Shown here piece after piece: positions 41,157-53,500 of a stretch of DNA of 64,000 nt; position 1 is the first letter of the stretch, and each line of letters opens with the position of its first letter. The position numbers and the translations under genes were made by a program. Below the pieces are notes generated by a model that worked only from the letters and a program-made list of their open reading frames with translations, was not told the origin of the DNA and made no database searches. The stretch lies in the NCBI GenBank assembly GCA_015350385.1, contig WNKI01000005.1, forward strand, positions 1,708,664 through 1,772,663. The letters run 5' to 3'. The DNA comes from Aculops lycopersici. Its lineage: Eukaryota > Arthropoda > Arachnida > Trombidiformes > Eriophyidae.

Positions 41157-41610
41157 TATCTTTGTTGTGAAAAATAAATTCCCCTCCTCAGAAGGAAAGT
41201 TCTTCCGTTTCCATTTAATGTAATTTGATGTGTATATTGATTTGTATCCTGTTGTTTGTGTTTCAGTTATTAACAAGCTGATGTCTCAATATAGTCTCAA
41301 CAACCTTGCTTTAGTTTTAGAGATGCATTTCTGTCGTTGGATTATCTATTGTGTGAAATCACCAATAACTGACTCAATTCCAATATTTTCAATAGCATAA
41401 AAGCGAATGAATGACAATGTTTTGTTGTTTGGATTCGTACACAGTTTAGTAGGATAGTGGAAACCTTAACGTGTTGTTTCATGGATTTGTGAGGATCATC
41501 TCGAATCAAAAATCACCAATAAATGATTTCATACAATTATGTTTGTAGGACAGTTGCTCCCCTTCTTCTCCTACTACAACTAACACTTCTTTGAAGGAGT
41601 AATATAATCA
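41157..41610. other. 3' spacer between the small coiled-coil gene and RER1
   Basis: AT-rich convergent 3' region with AATAAA at 41173. No gene features. Confidence 0.45.
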
Positions 41611-42186
41611 CTAACCACCTTGACTATATCTCGTTTTACCTGTCGTCCAGGGAACATAGTGATGCTTGTACATATGCTGCATTTGTTTCCTTAATGTCAG
41701 GAAGGTCAGTACGAAGAAGTAAAGCAATAGAATTGGCCAAAAGACTGGCAGATCAAACATGTCAAACATAGACATCGTTAGCGCAATCAGTGTTGCTCTC
41801 GTTCCTTTTAGCCAAAATTTATACTCGGGTAAACGTCTGATGAATGGTCTGAACTCATCACTAATCCTTGATGGCAGCGAGGGACCGGAATCTGGGTCTA
41901 GATCCTCTTGTGATGCATGAAAGTCTGGGTCTATCTTGGGACTTAGAAAATCGATGAGTAGATTCAGGTAGTAAATTCCTAATGCATAACAAATGACATA
42001 CCAACCACCGCCAACAACTACCCTAAGCATAAAAAGGCACAAGACAACAGCTGAGAATATCCATCTGGGAATCAAGTGTGGAGTTATTTTATCCATGAAA
42101 ATTTGATAGTGTTTACCTAGATTGCTAGCCATTTGCCTTCCTTTGGCAGAGAAGTCCTCCTCTCTTCGTGGCTCAAAAGAGTCCAT
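41611..42186 (-). CDS. RER1: RER1, Golgi-to-ER retrieval receptor
   Basis: A 191-residue four-helix membrane protein that returns ER membrane proteins from the early Golgi by reading polar residues in their membrane helices. Family blocks are TPHLIPRWIFS, the ALGIYYLNLLIDFLSPKIDPD segment (quoted in part: YYLNLLIDFLSPKIDPD), EFRPFIRRLPEYKFWL, and a final helix pair with LRKQMQHMYKHHYVP. Length matches (about 195). One exon; ATG at 42186. Confidence 0.96.
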   Translation of the reverse strand: MDSFEPRREEDFSAKGRQMASNLGKHYQIFMDKITPHLIPRWIFSAVVLCLFMLRVVVGGGWYVICYALGIYYLNLLIDFLSPKIDPDFHASQEDLDPDSGPSLPSRISDEFRPFIRRLPEYKFWLKGTRATLIALTMSMFDMFDLPVFWPILLLYFFVLTFLTLRKQMQHMYKHHYVPWTTGKTRYSQGG

Positions 42187-43562
42187 ATTTTATGATTTGT
42201 TTCTATTCAATTGATTGGCTTTAGGCTTCCTTGTTGCCTTGAAGGTCGTTATCGTTCTTGCTCCTTATGGATTTAGCTAATACGATGAGGTATCCTTTGT
42301 TTGTAAGTATATAAATAATTCAATTTCGTGTCGTTTGGTTCTTGATAATAGATTTGGATGTAAAACTCTAACCCAGGCTCGCAGCTAGTGAGAGCCAAGA
42401 TACAAGAGGATAATATTGTCGGATTGTCATGTGGTAAGGGGACTAATTAAGGTAAGATCAATAGATAGGATTCGCGAAAATAGATAGAGAATGCATCATG
42501 CATGTGCTGAATCATATTCTGTGTACATTTCTCCTTAGGATACGTAGTTTTAGCGGGCAGTTGCATTGAGTTGGTTGGCCAAGCAAGCGGCAGCTGACGC
42601 TCCAACTGCTGTGGCTGCTGGTTGCATTTCACGAGCACAAAATAGTAGTTATTCAACGTATGACACGCGGAAAGCGAGAACCTCTGTACCGCGAATGGCA
42701 ACGAGCATGTGTGTTGACGGTTCGCACACAAAATTATAGTCGCGGACTCGCTGGGGTGCGAAGAGTGCCCCAAGGCTGCTGACTATTTATTGTCATTAAC
42801 TGCTGGCAAGCTCAATGTACCGAGACGCCTGACGACGTTTATTGACAAAAGAGTGGAAATCTCACCTGTCAAGGTGGCTGATAAATTTTGCGTAATCGAT
42901 CGACTACGTTGCGCAGATGCCCCGCGGCCATTGGGCGCCTCGAAACTCTCACTGGTTATTCGAACAAATTTTCGAAAATTAGTGCGCTTTGAGTGGAGAA
43001 TTCACTTTGTGTGCGTAAATGATGCAGGAGTCGATGCGGTTTAGGAGTGTGCACTAATATTTGGAATCTAACTTGAGAATGCTACTAGTTTACAAAAATT
43101 AAAGCGCGCCCCTGAGAGAGCCGCTGTACAATCAGGGGGAGCGCATTAATATATGCAAAAACCCCAAGGGCTTACACAGTGCCTGCAATCTTGCTGCTGT
43201 CGGCGACAGCCTGTCGCTGTCGTCTCGCCAAAACAAAACAAGTGGCCGCCAGACCAGTGGCGAGACCAGAGTTCGTAGCCGGTGTATGAGTCACGCCCCT
43301 GCAGTAAATAAAGAGATCTCTAGAAAGGGCAAAGCAAGTTAGTCAACAACAAAAGAGTCTCCCAACAATAACTTCAACTTTGATTCAGTTGCTCCGACAT
43401 AGGGATATTAGATTCTGAACTGTCACACAACGCAAACTAAGAAGCGTCCAACTAAGACACTTAATATATTCAAGCTACCAAGTAACTTTTGAAAGATTAT
43501 ATCCTCCTTAATTTTAATTCCAACCTCCAAACTAAAGTAAAAATCATACTCATCAACTCAAC
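42187..43562. other. 1.4-kb divergent spacer, RER1 / SDR
   Basis: No supported gene. A GC-rich part lies at about 42890-43270 with a palindrome-rich GCGACAGCCTGTCGC sequence near 43202. The remainder is AT-rich. It probably holds the promoters of the two divergent genes. Confidence 0.4.
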
Positions 43563-44603
43563 ATGGCAACTCCAGGATGTCAAGTTGATGGCAAGGTTGC
43601 GCTGATAACTGGCAGTAGCTCGGGGATTGGTGAGGCGACAGCCAAATTGATGGCTCAACAAGGATACAGATTGGTTGTTACAGGTAGCAAGCAAGAAAAA
43701 GTTGATAGAGTTGTTGAGGAGTGCGCCAAGTTATCGCCAAAAGGATTCAAGGTTCGTATTGTTGTGTGATTCGATTTGTCCCATCACAGTTGTTGTTGTT
43801 GCAAATTATATTTGGCTGTCACGCCATCGAAATAGCGATAAATTTCCTCATATTGGTAAATTTATTACTCTGATTTGCATATCGACCGCCTAGTCTTTCC
43901 ATTCCAATCTAACCGATCTACGTCTTCATCCTGAACAAAACATTAGCCACTCGCTCTGGTTCTAGACTTGAGTAATGCCGACAATGGCGAGCTTGCCGTC
44001 AAAAAGACCATCGAGCATTACGGTCAATTGGATGTCTTGGTCAACAATGCAGGTGTTTTTCTCAAGTCGCCAGCGAAAGAGACTGCATCATATGAGACCT
44101 ACAAGAAAGTGATGGGCATCAACATTGACGCCACCGTCCGTGCATCATTAACCGCTATTGAGCATCTGAGAAAGACCAAGGGAAACATGGTGTTTGTATC
44201 GAGTGTTGCATCCGTCAAGCCAGCTTTGTATGGATATGCCTACTGTATGTCCAAGGCGGCAATGTCCAGCTTCGCCAAATGTCTCGCTATTGACCTGGCT
44301 CCCGAGGTTCGCGTCAACATTGTTTCGCCAGGTCCAGTGGCAACACCAATCTTTGAAGCAGTGGGTTTGACACAACAAATGGCCGAGGTTGTAATGGCCT
44401 GTACCACACTTCAGGAGAGAGTTGGAAGATCCGACGAGATTGCAAAGGCAATCGCTTTCTTAGCATCGGACGATTCGAGCTACGTGAATGGGCACGAGCT
44501 TTTCATTGATGGTGGCTATCTGATCAAGCCCTCAAATATGAACGTCGACTCGAAGGTTATAGCTCATCGAGGTAATGAAGCAGCAAAGCCGGCACAACAG
44601 TGA
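43563..44603 (+). CDS. Classical short-chain dehydrogenase/reductase (two exons)
   Basis: The CDS is join(43563..43751, 43947..44603), 281 residues. Exon 1 has VALITGSSSGIGEATAKL, the NAD(P) loop, and ends SPKGFK before GTTCGT. The 195-base intron ends CATTAG. Exon 2 opens PLALVLDLSNADNGE, restoring the usual GFKPLxVxADLS wording in phase. Then follow DVLVNNAG, a serine in VSSVASV, and the active-site Tyr/Lys in YCMSK, then SPGPVATP. So all catalytic residues are present. Substrate is unknown. The wording is like the broad family of 3-oxoacyl-reductase-type SDRs that is expanded in mites and nematodes. It is not a copy of the SDR pseudogene at 36.3-37.2 kb. Confidence 0.9.
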
Positions 44604-46283
44604 GTCCATCTATTTCTAAAAGTTGTTCATGCTGCTCTTCTCCCCTGGAGAGACGCCGACATTTACACCTGCACATCTCCATTTTTCAGACACTATATTA
44701 TTATTTAGTCCACTAGATTTGCTGTGCATCTTTTACTACCAAGACTCCCGAATAAATAACCACCTGATATTGCGAAATAGACCAACAAGTTGTAGAGGTA
44801 GCTTAATTGGCGCCTTGGCAAAACTCTCTCTAATCTTGGTCGTCATCCAAGTCGACGTCTCGTTTTACTTTCGCCCAACATTCAGACTGTAAATTTGCTG
44901 ACGCATTTGCTTATGTCGTCGAGGATGATGATGATAATAATACATGATAATTCATATAAGAACTGCCCAACTGGTAAACGGCAGGTTGTTGCTGGAGCAG
45001 CAGCCACCTCCAGCTGCCCGCATTTCGGCCACCCAACTTGGCGATCTCGCCAGCCGCCAGCAAAGGGAGTGACCCCCTGCCACCTCGATGAGTTCGAGGA
45101 CGGCAAACGCCGGTAATGATGGCAATATAATTACGTAAACCTGGCCACACATTGGCTACCTGTTTTGTAGCGTAGCAGCTACAAGTAATTGTAGCGCACG
45201 AAGACGACTTCGACTGGCAATGTGTTTGCGATGAGCTTTCATCCTCACAAAAGCCCGCTCACTCTCTAGTTAGACCATAAGCTCGCCTCGATTACCACCC
45301 TCACTGATCGCGACTGATGGCCGCCCCTTGTGCAAATGGACAGCCTCGAGGCTTCAGTCTACTTCTGTTTGCCTCGTTATGATTACGGTTGAGACCACGA
45401 CAGCAAGAAGACGACGACGACTTCAATGTGCTACCGAGTTCTCGGAGCAAAGTGAAGCCAGGGAAGCAAGTCAATGGGGCAGATCATCGATTCATCGTAA
45501 TGCTCAAGCAATCTCGCGCTACTGGCCGGCAAGTGAGCGAGCAAATGGGCAACCGGATCTTGGGTTCTGTGAGGTGAGCGAGCGATCAACAAGTTGCGGC
45601 CAACACATCTGCGTCGACCGTCTAATTGTGTGCTTATCTATTCGTCTGTTTGTGTTATTTCCACCGGCTAGCAAATCGAAATTGGCACTTGTCTGCCATC
45701 GTCGACTTCTACTCGCCTTGCCACACTGCGATGGGCTGCAACGAATCCAATCGCCGTCAGCGTAATCATCAAGCTCACGCTTGATTGGTGCTCCCTTGCC
45801 TCCTAGTTCATCTTCCATCGATCCGCCACTTATGTCTGGCCATCCATAAATGACTGACTAACTTGCTAGATGACCATTTAATCTTTTTGATGGAAGAAGG
45901 AGAAGCAAGTGAACTTTGCGGCGGATGTCAAGTTGCCAGAGGCTCGAGAAGCTGAAATAGGAGAGCAAAAGACATGTGTTACAACATCAGTTGGCAAACA
46001 ACAAGTGGGATTAAGTATCTCAGTGAGGTTATATAATGTTTATTTATTATGTCTATCTATCAATATCTATGAATTCTCTCAGTGTCTATCCACCACTGAC
46101 TTCGAGCGGTCTAGTAAGTAAGTAATTTGGGTGTCATATGTACATATTGGCATGGAAACATAGGTAGGATTTGTATGATACTACTGTTGTACTGTGGTAT
46201 CATGATGTTGTTGTTGATGTTGTGTTTGTTTTGGCGACTAACAAATAATTTAGTTGGACATGATAATGATGAGATGAGCTTGA
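44604..46283. other. 1.7-kb spacer between the SDR and MINPP1
   Basis: Convergent genes with a long space. The middle (about 44960-45760) is GC-richer and yields overlapping open frames on both strands (for example 45328-45765). Their Arg/Ser/Gln-rich, frame-independent composition looks accidental. Near 46050-46280 the DNA is AT-rich with TTGTTGTTG runs, probably the MINPP1 3' UTR. Confidence 0.4.
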
Positions 46284-48083
46284 CTATGTGAAGATGGTAT
46301 TTTGAACCTTGCAAAAGGTCTCCAAATCGCAGGTATCGGCTTCTTCGTTCACCAAGTCATTCATAGCAAATTTCTTGAAAAGACAGTCGACTTTTGATTT
46401 ACACTTTTTCACTAGAATTGGACGCTCATTGACACTGGTCACAACCTTCAATCGATCCTCGACACTAGTCATCATGGGGCAATGGTAAACTGAAAACATG
46501 ATGTTGCTTGAGAAGGGAGCCAAAAGACTGGTTTGAAAATTGCTCTCTGTAGGTGGCGTTCGACTGTCGAGGTGATCGGCGATCTTTTCCGGTTGATAAT
46601 CTCTTCCGTTGATGCCGATCAAGTTGGCAAATATCTTCTCGATAACTTCGGAGTGAGTGAAGAAGAATCTGGCAATCTTCTGGTCGCCAATGGTCTGATT
46701 TTTGATCTTGTCGTCCAAACCTTCAAGTTGAGCATTCAAGTCCATGCCAAGCTTGCAAGCTGATTGGCGTTGGTGCTGTTGACCGTAGGCCACGTTGAAA
46801 TAATCGTCAAGATCCTCTATGTACTCTAAAAACTTCAAGTCCTTCTGACCAAATAAGTCGCACCAAATACTGGATGCAGAATGAGCGGCTTCGTATTTGC
46901 AAACATTGTACAAAGAGCGGACTTCCTCTGGGGTAATCTTGTTTCCTTTTGTCAGATGCAGAGCCGACGATATCTCCTCGGCTATTGGCGCCAGCCTACT
47001 GGTGTCTTTGATTCTCATGCTTGGATCGGTTTTATTTGACTTGAAGAGACTACTGCACTTTTCATGGAATTCCAAGATTTCTGGCTTGCGAAAGTCGGAC
47101 ACGAGGCGAGAGTAGCAACCTGAGTTGGAGGTGTCGTTCCAGGTAGCTACAAACTTGCAACCAAAGTCGTTGTCATGAATCAAGCTGGCGAATTGGGCGG
47201 CAGTTTGTTGGGTTCGCTTTTTTGAGGTGACACCAAAGTCGATATTTGTTTGGCTTGAATCAAAAAACTCGGGATACAATCCTCGCAATCGTTCAGCCAA
47301 CTCGCGGGTCTCCTCGTAGCCAACGTCAAGCAACTGGTTCGCATATCCTTCCTTGAGGAACGTGTTCCAGGAAGCGTAGGCGCTGAGAGGGTTTAGACAA
47401 TCGGTTTGGTTGCCAGGTTGGGATCCAGGAGCTCCGATGGGATTTGAGCTGACGGGGGCCACCCTGGTTTCGGTTTCAATTTGCGCCTTGATTCTATCTT
47501 GAATGCTGGCCAATCGTTTGTTCATGTCCTGGATGCCCTCTGGACTTGGGTACCTAGCCGCGTGGCGTCCATAGAAGTGAAGCTGGATGGGCCTACACTT
47601 TTGCTCATCAACTAGCTGGCGGTGTATGGACTCTAGCGTCGTGTCGGCGAAGAAGCTCGGAGTGTGGGGTGGCTCGACGGACTCGAGGGACTTGGTTTTG
47701 TTTGAAAGCTTTCGATTGAGGTAAAAGTTGGCAGTGTTATAGAGGGTCTTTGTGGCAAATAGGCGATAATTTTGTTGCTTGAAGGGTTTAAATGAGGGGC
47801 AATTGTTGTTTGGGTTGCTAGTTTTTTGGCTGCTGAGAAGGAGCACAGCTGAGATGACGGCCACAATGATGCCGATTAACATCAGACAGCAAAGGAGGCA
47901 CTTGAAGCTACAAAATGAGCAACCGTCCTCGCGGCCACCTGTACCCGTTTCATCGTCGATTGTGTGCTCTTTTAGTTGCCTAGTGGCCTCCTCAAGTTTC
48001 TGGGGCGATGGGTTGACGACGGCTACCTGTTGTTGTTGGTGTTGTTGCTGCTTCTTCGTTTGCTTCGGCGATTGGTCGGCCAT
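46284..48083 (-). CDS. MINPP1: Multiple inositol polyphosphate phosphatase, membrane-anchored
   Basis: A 599-residue histidine acid phosphatase of the MINPP type, which removes phosphates from InsP6 and related molecules in ER, lysosome or extracellular space. The first ATG is at 48083; 26 codons upstream are open but begin with GTG. A Gln-rich cytosolic tail is followed by a Cys-rich membrane helix near residues 57-85 (LLCCLMLIGIIVAVISAVLL), giving a type II membrane protein instead of the usual soluble form. The catalytic motif reads RHAARYP (His near 174; the norm is RHGxRxP). The proton-donor motif reads THSE (His near 477; the norm is HAE). Many Cys and N-glycosylation sites suit an extracellular or lumenal domain. 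Confidence 0.88.
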   Translation of the reverse strand: MADQSPKQTKKQQQHQQQQVAVVNPSPQKLEEATRQLKEHTIDDETGTGGREDGCSFCSFKCLLCCLMLIGIIVAVISAVLLLSSQKTSNPNNNCPSFKPFKQQNYRLFATKTLYNTANFYLNRKLSNKTKSLESVEPPHTPSFFADTTLESIHRQLVDEQKCRPIQLHFYGRHAARYPSPEGIQDMNKRLASIQDRIKAQIETETRVAPVSSNPIGAPGSQPGNQTDCLNPLSAYASWNTFLKEGYANQLLDVGYEETRELAERLRGLYPEFFDSSQTNIDFGVTSKKRTQQTAAQFASLIHDNDFGCKFVATWNDTSNSGCYSRLVSDFRKPEILEFHEKCSSLFKSNKTDPSMRIKDTSRLAPIAEEISSALHLTKGNKITPEEVRSLYNVCKYEAAHSASSIWCDLFGQKDLKFLEYIEDLDDYFNVAYGQQHQRQSACKLGMDLNAQLEGLDDKIKNQTIGDQKIARFFFTHSEVIEKIFANLIGINGRDYQPEKIADHLDSRTPPTESNFQTSLLAPFSSNIMFSVYHCPMMTSVEDRLKVVTSVNERPILVKKCKSKVDCLFKKFAMNDLVNEEADTCDLETFCKVQNTIFT

Positions 48084-50137
48084 GTTGGCTAAGAAAATAT
48101 ACTTGCCCTCTTGCAAGCTATCTTTTCTCTTATGCTTCTTTTGGTCGTTCGCCTTTTTCACGCTTTTTCTGAAGTCGTACTCCAGTTTTTTGTCTTGTGA
48201 TGCGGTGCGTTGCGATGCGAATTGTAATAACTTGATTAGATCTTTAAATCCTAGTCACTTTTGTGAACTATTTGTCACTTCTCTTCTCCTCTCTCGCTCG
48301 GTGGTTGTGCGAGCGTCTCTCGCTGGATCGGTTGTACTGACTGGTGGTCGCTTGCCGCGAGTTGGACGGTGAAATCCGAGGTTTACGATTATTGCCTCTC
48401 GATCTGCGCGCGCTCTCTCTCTCTCTCTATCTGTTATTTGGTTCGTGTGAGTCTTTGGCGTTCGCTGGCTCGCTTGGTGGTTGCGATTGGGTTGTGTCGG
48501 CTGGCCGCTCGCCGCAACTTGTTTGGTGAAATCCGAGGTTTACGAGTTGGTGCCCCTCGTTCTGCGCTCTCTCTCTGCTCCTCTGTTCATGTGAGTCTTT
48601 GCCCTGGCTCGCTCGCTCACTTGGTTGCTAAACTCTATGCTGCGGCACAGTGGACTCACCGCCCCGCAAAATGTTAACGCGTCGCTCGCTTGCTCTGCCA
48701 GCCAGCGGACAAAATGGTCTGCGTCGCGCGATGAAATTCCCGCTGCAATTTGAGCTTTTTATTGCGATTCTCTCTCCTTTCTGTTTCGTTGGCCAATGTT
48801 ATTGTTGCGCTTCGCTCGCCGCCGCCGCCTCTGCTCTTTGCGAGTGGTCGTCGCGTCTGCGGTCCGCGTCGCTGGGCCGCAACAAACGAGCAGATGGAGT
48901 TGAGTCTATTTCTGCAACTTGAGCAAGAATTTCTCCCTTGCCGCTGGCCAAACGCTCTCGCCGGTCAGATGTGGCGCCAGCAGTTTCCAATCCCTTGCCC
49001 ATCGTCTCGATCGCGCCTCTTGCGATGCAAATGCATGGAGCTCCTTCCTCTCCCACTCCGGCCAGAATGAGTAACAAGTTGCTCCGAAGCGCACTGCGCA
49101 AACTCGCAGCAATCGGCAACACCAACCAGAGACCCCAACCAAACTGGCCGCCGACTTTCACTGGCTCCCGCTCATCTTCCATCTCGCGTCCATCCATTGT
49201 CAGCCCTCAACCAGGACGCCGTTGGAGAAGGCGAGCGTTTTAGTCAGCGAGCAAAAACCAAGATTGAGACAACAACAACTACAACCACCAGTTGCGCCAA
49301 CAACAACAACAACCCAAACAACCGCACGACAAGCGCGACGATGCGAAAACAAGACGCGCGTTTGCAGGCCGGCCGGCCGGCCGCTCGATTCGCTCGGTTT
49401 GCGGAGCAACGTCAGCCGCGGGGGGCAGCCACTTGTTGCTTCTGCATCCATCCCTCCTTGCGTCAGTCGGTTAGTCGCTAACCACGAATCAGAGAGACGA
49501 GGAGGCAAATGAGCAATGCAGCAACAACAACAACAACAGCAACCTGTTGTCCTCCACTCTCTCCGTTCTTCTTTTGGTTGTCGTCTTCCTTCGGCCGGCT
49601 CCTTTTCAGGCCTCGTTTTAAGGAGTAGAAGACGAAGAACAAGGCAATCAGTTTTTACTCCAGAGTCTCAGCCGAGAAACCTCACAAAACCTCGAGAGGA
49701 TCAACGCAAACCATGAAAGTCCAAGGGGAAGACCGAGCGGCGACCTGTTGCGCTGCGGGATCTTTCCTTCCTGCTAATTCAATAAGCGCAGCGTGAGTCT
49801 TCCCGCCGGCCGGCCGGCCAGCAAGACGACGCGCCGCCGATTCCATTCAGCCCAAAGCCGGCGGGTCTTTGTGTGGCCACTGGCCAGGCAAAGTTCGAAT
49901 TGTGGCCGGCGCGCTAAGATCGCGCACCAACATCCGCCTCGGCAGTCCGCGACGCAACCGATTGAGCGCGGCGCCGAGGTAGGAGCTGCAAGGTTTCGAA
50001 AAATGAGTCGTCGCTCGTTTGTCAGGCAAATGGAGTCTATAGTCGACACAAGGAATAACACACTTGCAGCGGGCGAACTTGGCAAGCTCTCGGCAGGCGT
50101 GTAATTGGATTGCTCTTAGTCATCATCATCATCATCC

Positions 50138-50171
50138 TCCTCGTCGACGTCGACGTCGTAGTCGACGAGGA
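50138..50171. repeat. Inverted repeat / hairpin
   Basis: TCCTCGTCGAC (50138-50148) is the reverse complement of GTCGACGAGGA (50161-50171). The 12-base loop itself repeats GTCGAC. It could form a cruciform or hairpin of 11 perfect pairs. It lies in a simple-sequence context (CATCATCATC just before), so it may be of no significance. Confidence 0.6.
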
Positions 50172-50494
50172 TGATCGCGACTCTTGCGGCGGCCGGAGCA
50201 AGCGCCGCGGCCTTGTTTTGTTTGCGCCGCCACATTAACTCTCTCGCTATCGACGGACATCTGACAAGCAAACTAGCTAAATGGAGCGAGCGAATCGAGC
50301 GGCCAAATCGAAATCCGAATTTAGATATTTACAGTGGGAGAATCGCCTAGCGCCCGGCGCTTTGTTCGGTCAGTCAGGCGGCCGATAGGATCGGATCGCG
50401 TCTCAATCTCGCGCTTCAGAATTTGATGCATCCATTCCACTTTATCGCGAATCGCAACAACAGCGGGCGAGGAAGACACATGCAGCCGTGTACA

Positions 50495-50499
<5 letters not shown>

Positions 50500-50532
<33 letters not shown>
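50500..50532. repeat. (GA)n microsatellite
   Basis: About 16 uninterrupted GA dinucleotides. Confidence 0.95.
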
Positions 50533-50536
<4 letters not shown>

Positions 50537-53500
50537 GTTGCTGAAGAGGAAGTTGGAAAGAGAAGGAGCATGAGGTGAAACTGACGGTCGCACTTTGGCG
50601 TCCATCCATCAAAAGAACCGTCGATTGGTCGCTCGGTTACCTGAACAGCCCAAAGCGGGAGGGCAAACGGCCACTTTGCGGCCAAAAGATTATGCAACAG
50701 CCACCATCGCCGCCGACCAGCATAACACTCGCCACGGCCAATGGGGCGCCCGACTGGCGGACCGAAAGAAGATCGGCCACTTCCCACACGAGGATAAGGT
50801 TGCGCAACGGCTCGCCGACGCGCCCACCCGAGCGCCTGCTGGTGGCACCTCACTTATTCCTCTCTCCTCGCTTACCTTTGCCTCTATCTTTACCTGTCGC
50901 TCTGTCTCTCTCCCCGACTCGCGAACTAAGCGCATGAATTTCGATCAGCTTGTTGCCATTACGTAAGACCAGCAAACGCAACGTTGGCCTTGGAATTCGT
51001 GTTCACAGTTGCGTTTTGTTTTGGCAGATTCGTTGCGCTTCCTCTCCATTTGCCATCTTTGCACTTTTGCAGCAGCCCTCGCGGTTATTGGCCAACGTTG
51101 CGTCGATTGTTTCCACCGTCGCGTTGCTCTTTATCGAGCGAGAGGGAGAGAGCGAGCAAATCAACTTGGCCAACCTCACTCGCTCGCTCATTCGTGCTCC
51201 TCGTTGGCCCACCGAACGAAGCGAACGACGAGAGAAACGAGGCAACTGGTGGCAAACTCCTCGTTATCCACTTGGCTAATAGAATCGCCGGCCCATCGGC
51301 CGCTCACCTGTTGATCAGCTTCGCTCCTTATGATGGAGGCAGGAGAAAACTGCGTGCGTCTGTCCATCTTCTAAGCGGCGACTGAACGAGTGAGTGGCCT
51401 AGTGGGAGCGCCAAATGGCCCCGGGCGCCCAACGGCGGCCACTCAGCTCGCACCTGTTGCGTTGAATTGAGTATGCTCGTCGGATGCTAATTGCAAGCTC
51501 CGCGAGAGTTGCGCAACTCGCCTCTCATTAGAATTAAGCCAGCATTTGCAGTTGACTGGCACCAAGGCGCCAGCGTGAGTTACACTGTTTGTTTGTCTTG
51601 GGCTCCTTCTCTCTCCTTCTCACTTAGAATCTTTGACTTGCACAAGATTCGCTAGCTTGATGATCTCGGCGGGACCGAGTGGAAAAAGAAGAAGCTGATC
51701 GCATGATTATCATGCAATGGCTAGAACAACGTAGCATGACTGGCTAACGAATGAGCAGGTAGCGAGTAAACGAACTAAATGAATGGTGATTATTCTTCCC
51801 TCCGATTTGTAAGTTGAAGCTCAGCAGAGTGGCTCATCTTGCTGAAAAATTAATTGCGTCAACAAGCAGCAGTGGCAGCTGCGAGCTGCGAGTTCGTCAC
51901 AACAACCGACGGCCAGCGAGGCGAGTCAATTCTTTCACTAAAACTCTGGAGTTCGAATGAGAGAAACGACCGAGAACAAGCCTCTCGAGAGTTAGTTAAT
52001 TGGGCCTATTTGCTCCAGATAAGCGCAATGGGATTAGCGCTTCGGGTTGGTGATGTTTCGCTGTGTGTTCAGTTTGCGTTGTTAGAATTCCAAGTGAACA
52101 ACAAGCCAGTCACCTGTTGTAAAAAGTTGACTACCGCCAACCAAACTAACTCCTCGTGCGCAAGCCGCGCCAAACTTTGACGCTAATGAATGGTCATGTC
52201 CACTTGTGGCCATGAATATTCGACGACGACTACCTCTCGAGACGAACAACCAAACCAAATTTCCACGACAAAGATATAGAATTGGACGACCACTTCTCCA
52301 ACTACAAGTTGTTGCCGGCTAACAAGCCTCCCCTTATCTTGTGGCTCTACCTTTAGGTTGTCCATTTTTGCGCTGGTTTGTCATTCAAACCACAATTTTG
52401 CTCGCCGCCTCTCTTTTGTGGAAAGCGACTGCCCACACACTTTGCCACAACCATTAGCCGGTCACTTAGCCAGCGACCGCCACCTTGACTGCCGCTCTCA
52501 CTTGAGACACCAGCTGCAGTTGGTCTCTTACCTAACTGCCACTTAGTGTCTTAGACAAGAGGAAGTCGGCGCCCCGATTGCTGCGGTCTGCGGGGGGGAG
52601 GGGGCGACCAGCCGGCTGGCTAACTGAGTGACCCAGTGACTCAGGAAGCGACGAGCATTTGGCCAAGACCAAACCACCCGACTAGTCCAAACAAACAATC
52701 CACATTGGTCTTGGTTGATGGTGGTGCTGGTTGTTGTTGTCATTGGCTCGCGACCTTGAGGTTGGCTCGCTCAAATGGCCAACCTCTGACCGCCCCCTGC
52801 GCAAGGTCCGGTTTACAACATAAACCCTCCGCCCAAATGGCAGTCACGAGCGTTAAGCGTTCGCGTTGTAAGAGGCACCCAAATTTTGTGTTACACTTGA
52901 TTGCGTTCCAAGAGATGGACACTCGCTTCTTGCGCAACACCAACCAACAATAGTGTTCCCCGCCAGTGGCCAATCTAATAAAGCGAGAGCTTTAAGTCTC
53001 TATATGATGCACTTGCAACATGTTCTTGTTGCATTAGCTAAGATGAAGAAAATGATGATGATTATGATCAACTTGGCCTGGCGAGTTGGTGTGTGGGAAT
53101 CTCGCACTTTTAGCTGCTTTCCGTTGGGCGACCGCCGAGCTCGTTGTTTGCTTGTCGCTTCTAATGCCTAAAATTTCTTCCGAATCACCACGATGGCCAA
53201 AGTTTTGATTCCAATATCGAGGGGCAACATAAAGCTGCCGCCCTCTCTGAATGGCCGCCGTTTAATGAGCTTCGCAAATCTCGCCGGCTAACCCATGCTT
53301 TCGTTGCCGCGCGCACTTGTTGCTCCACTGTGTGGTGGCCTCGTTGCATGTTCCGAACTCTAGTTGCAGCAGCAGCAGCAGCGGCGGCAGCGGACGCCAA
53401 CGCACGGATGTTATCTACATTATTATCATGTTTTATTGTGGGAACCAAGAACATCACTCTGCTCTTTTCGAATGCATACAAACTGTTGCTGCCGCTACCT

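Noticed and set aside
43563..43769. The SDR as two separate genes (exon-sized frames at 43563 and 43968)
   Set aside because: The two frames join in phase over a GT-AG intron and together restore one complete SDR, including the GFKPLxVxDLS region.
45328..45765. 145-codon + frame between the SDR and MINPP1
   Set aside because: Ser/Arg-rich, with overlapping frames open on the other strand and no domain; looks like GC-rich spacer.
48799..51385. Many overlapping 80-133 codon frames
   Set aside because: Their open state follows from GC-rich simple sequence; none has conserved motifs or is supported by splice signals.
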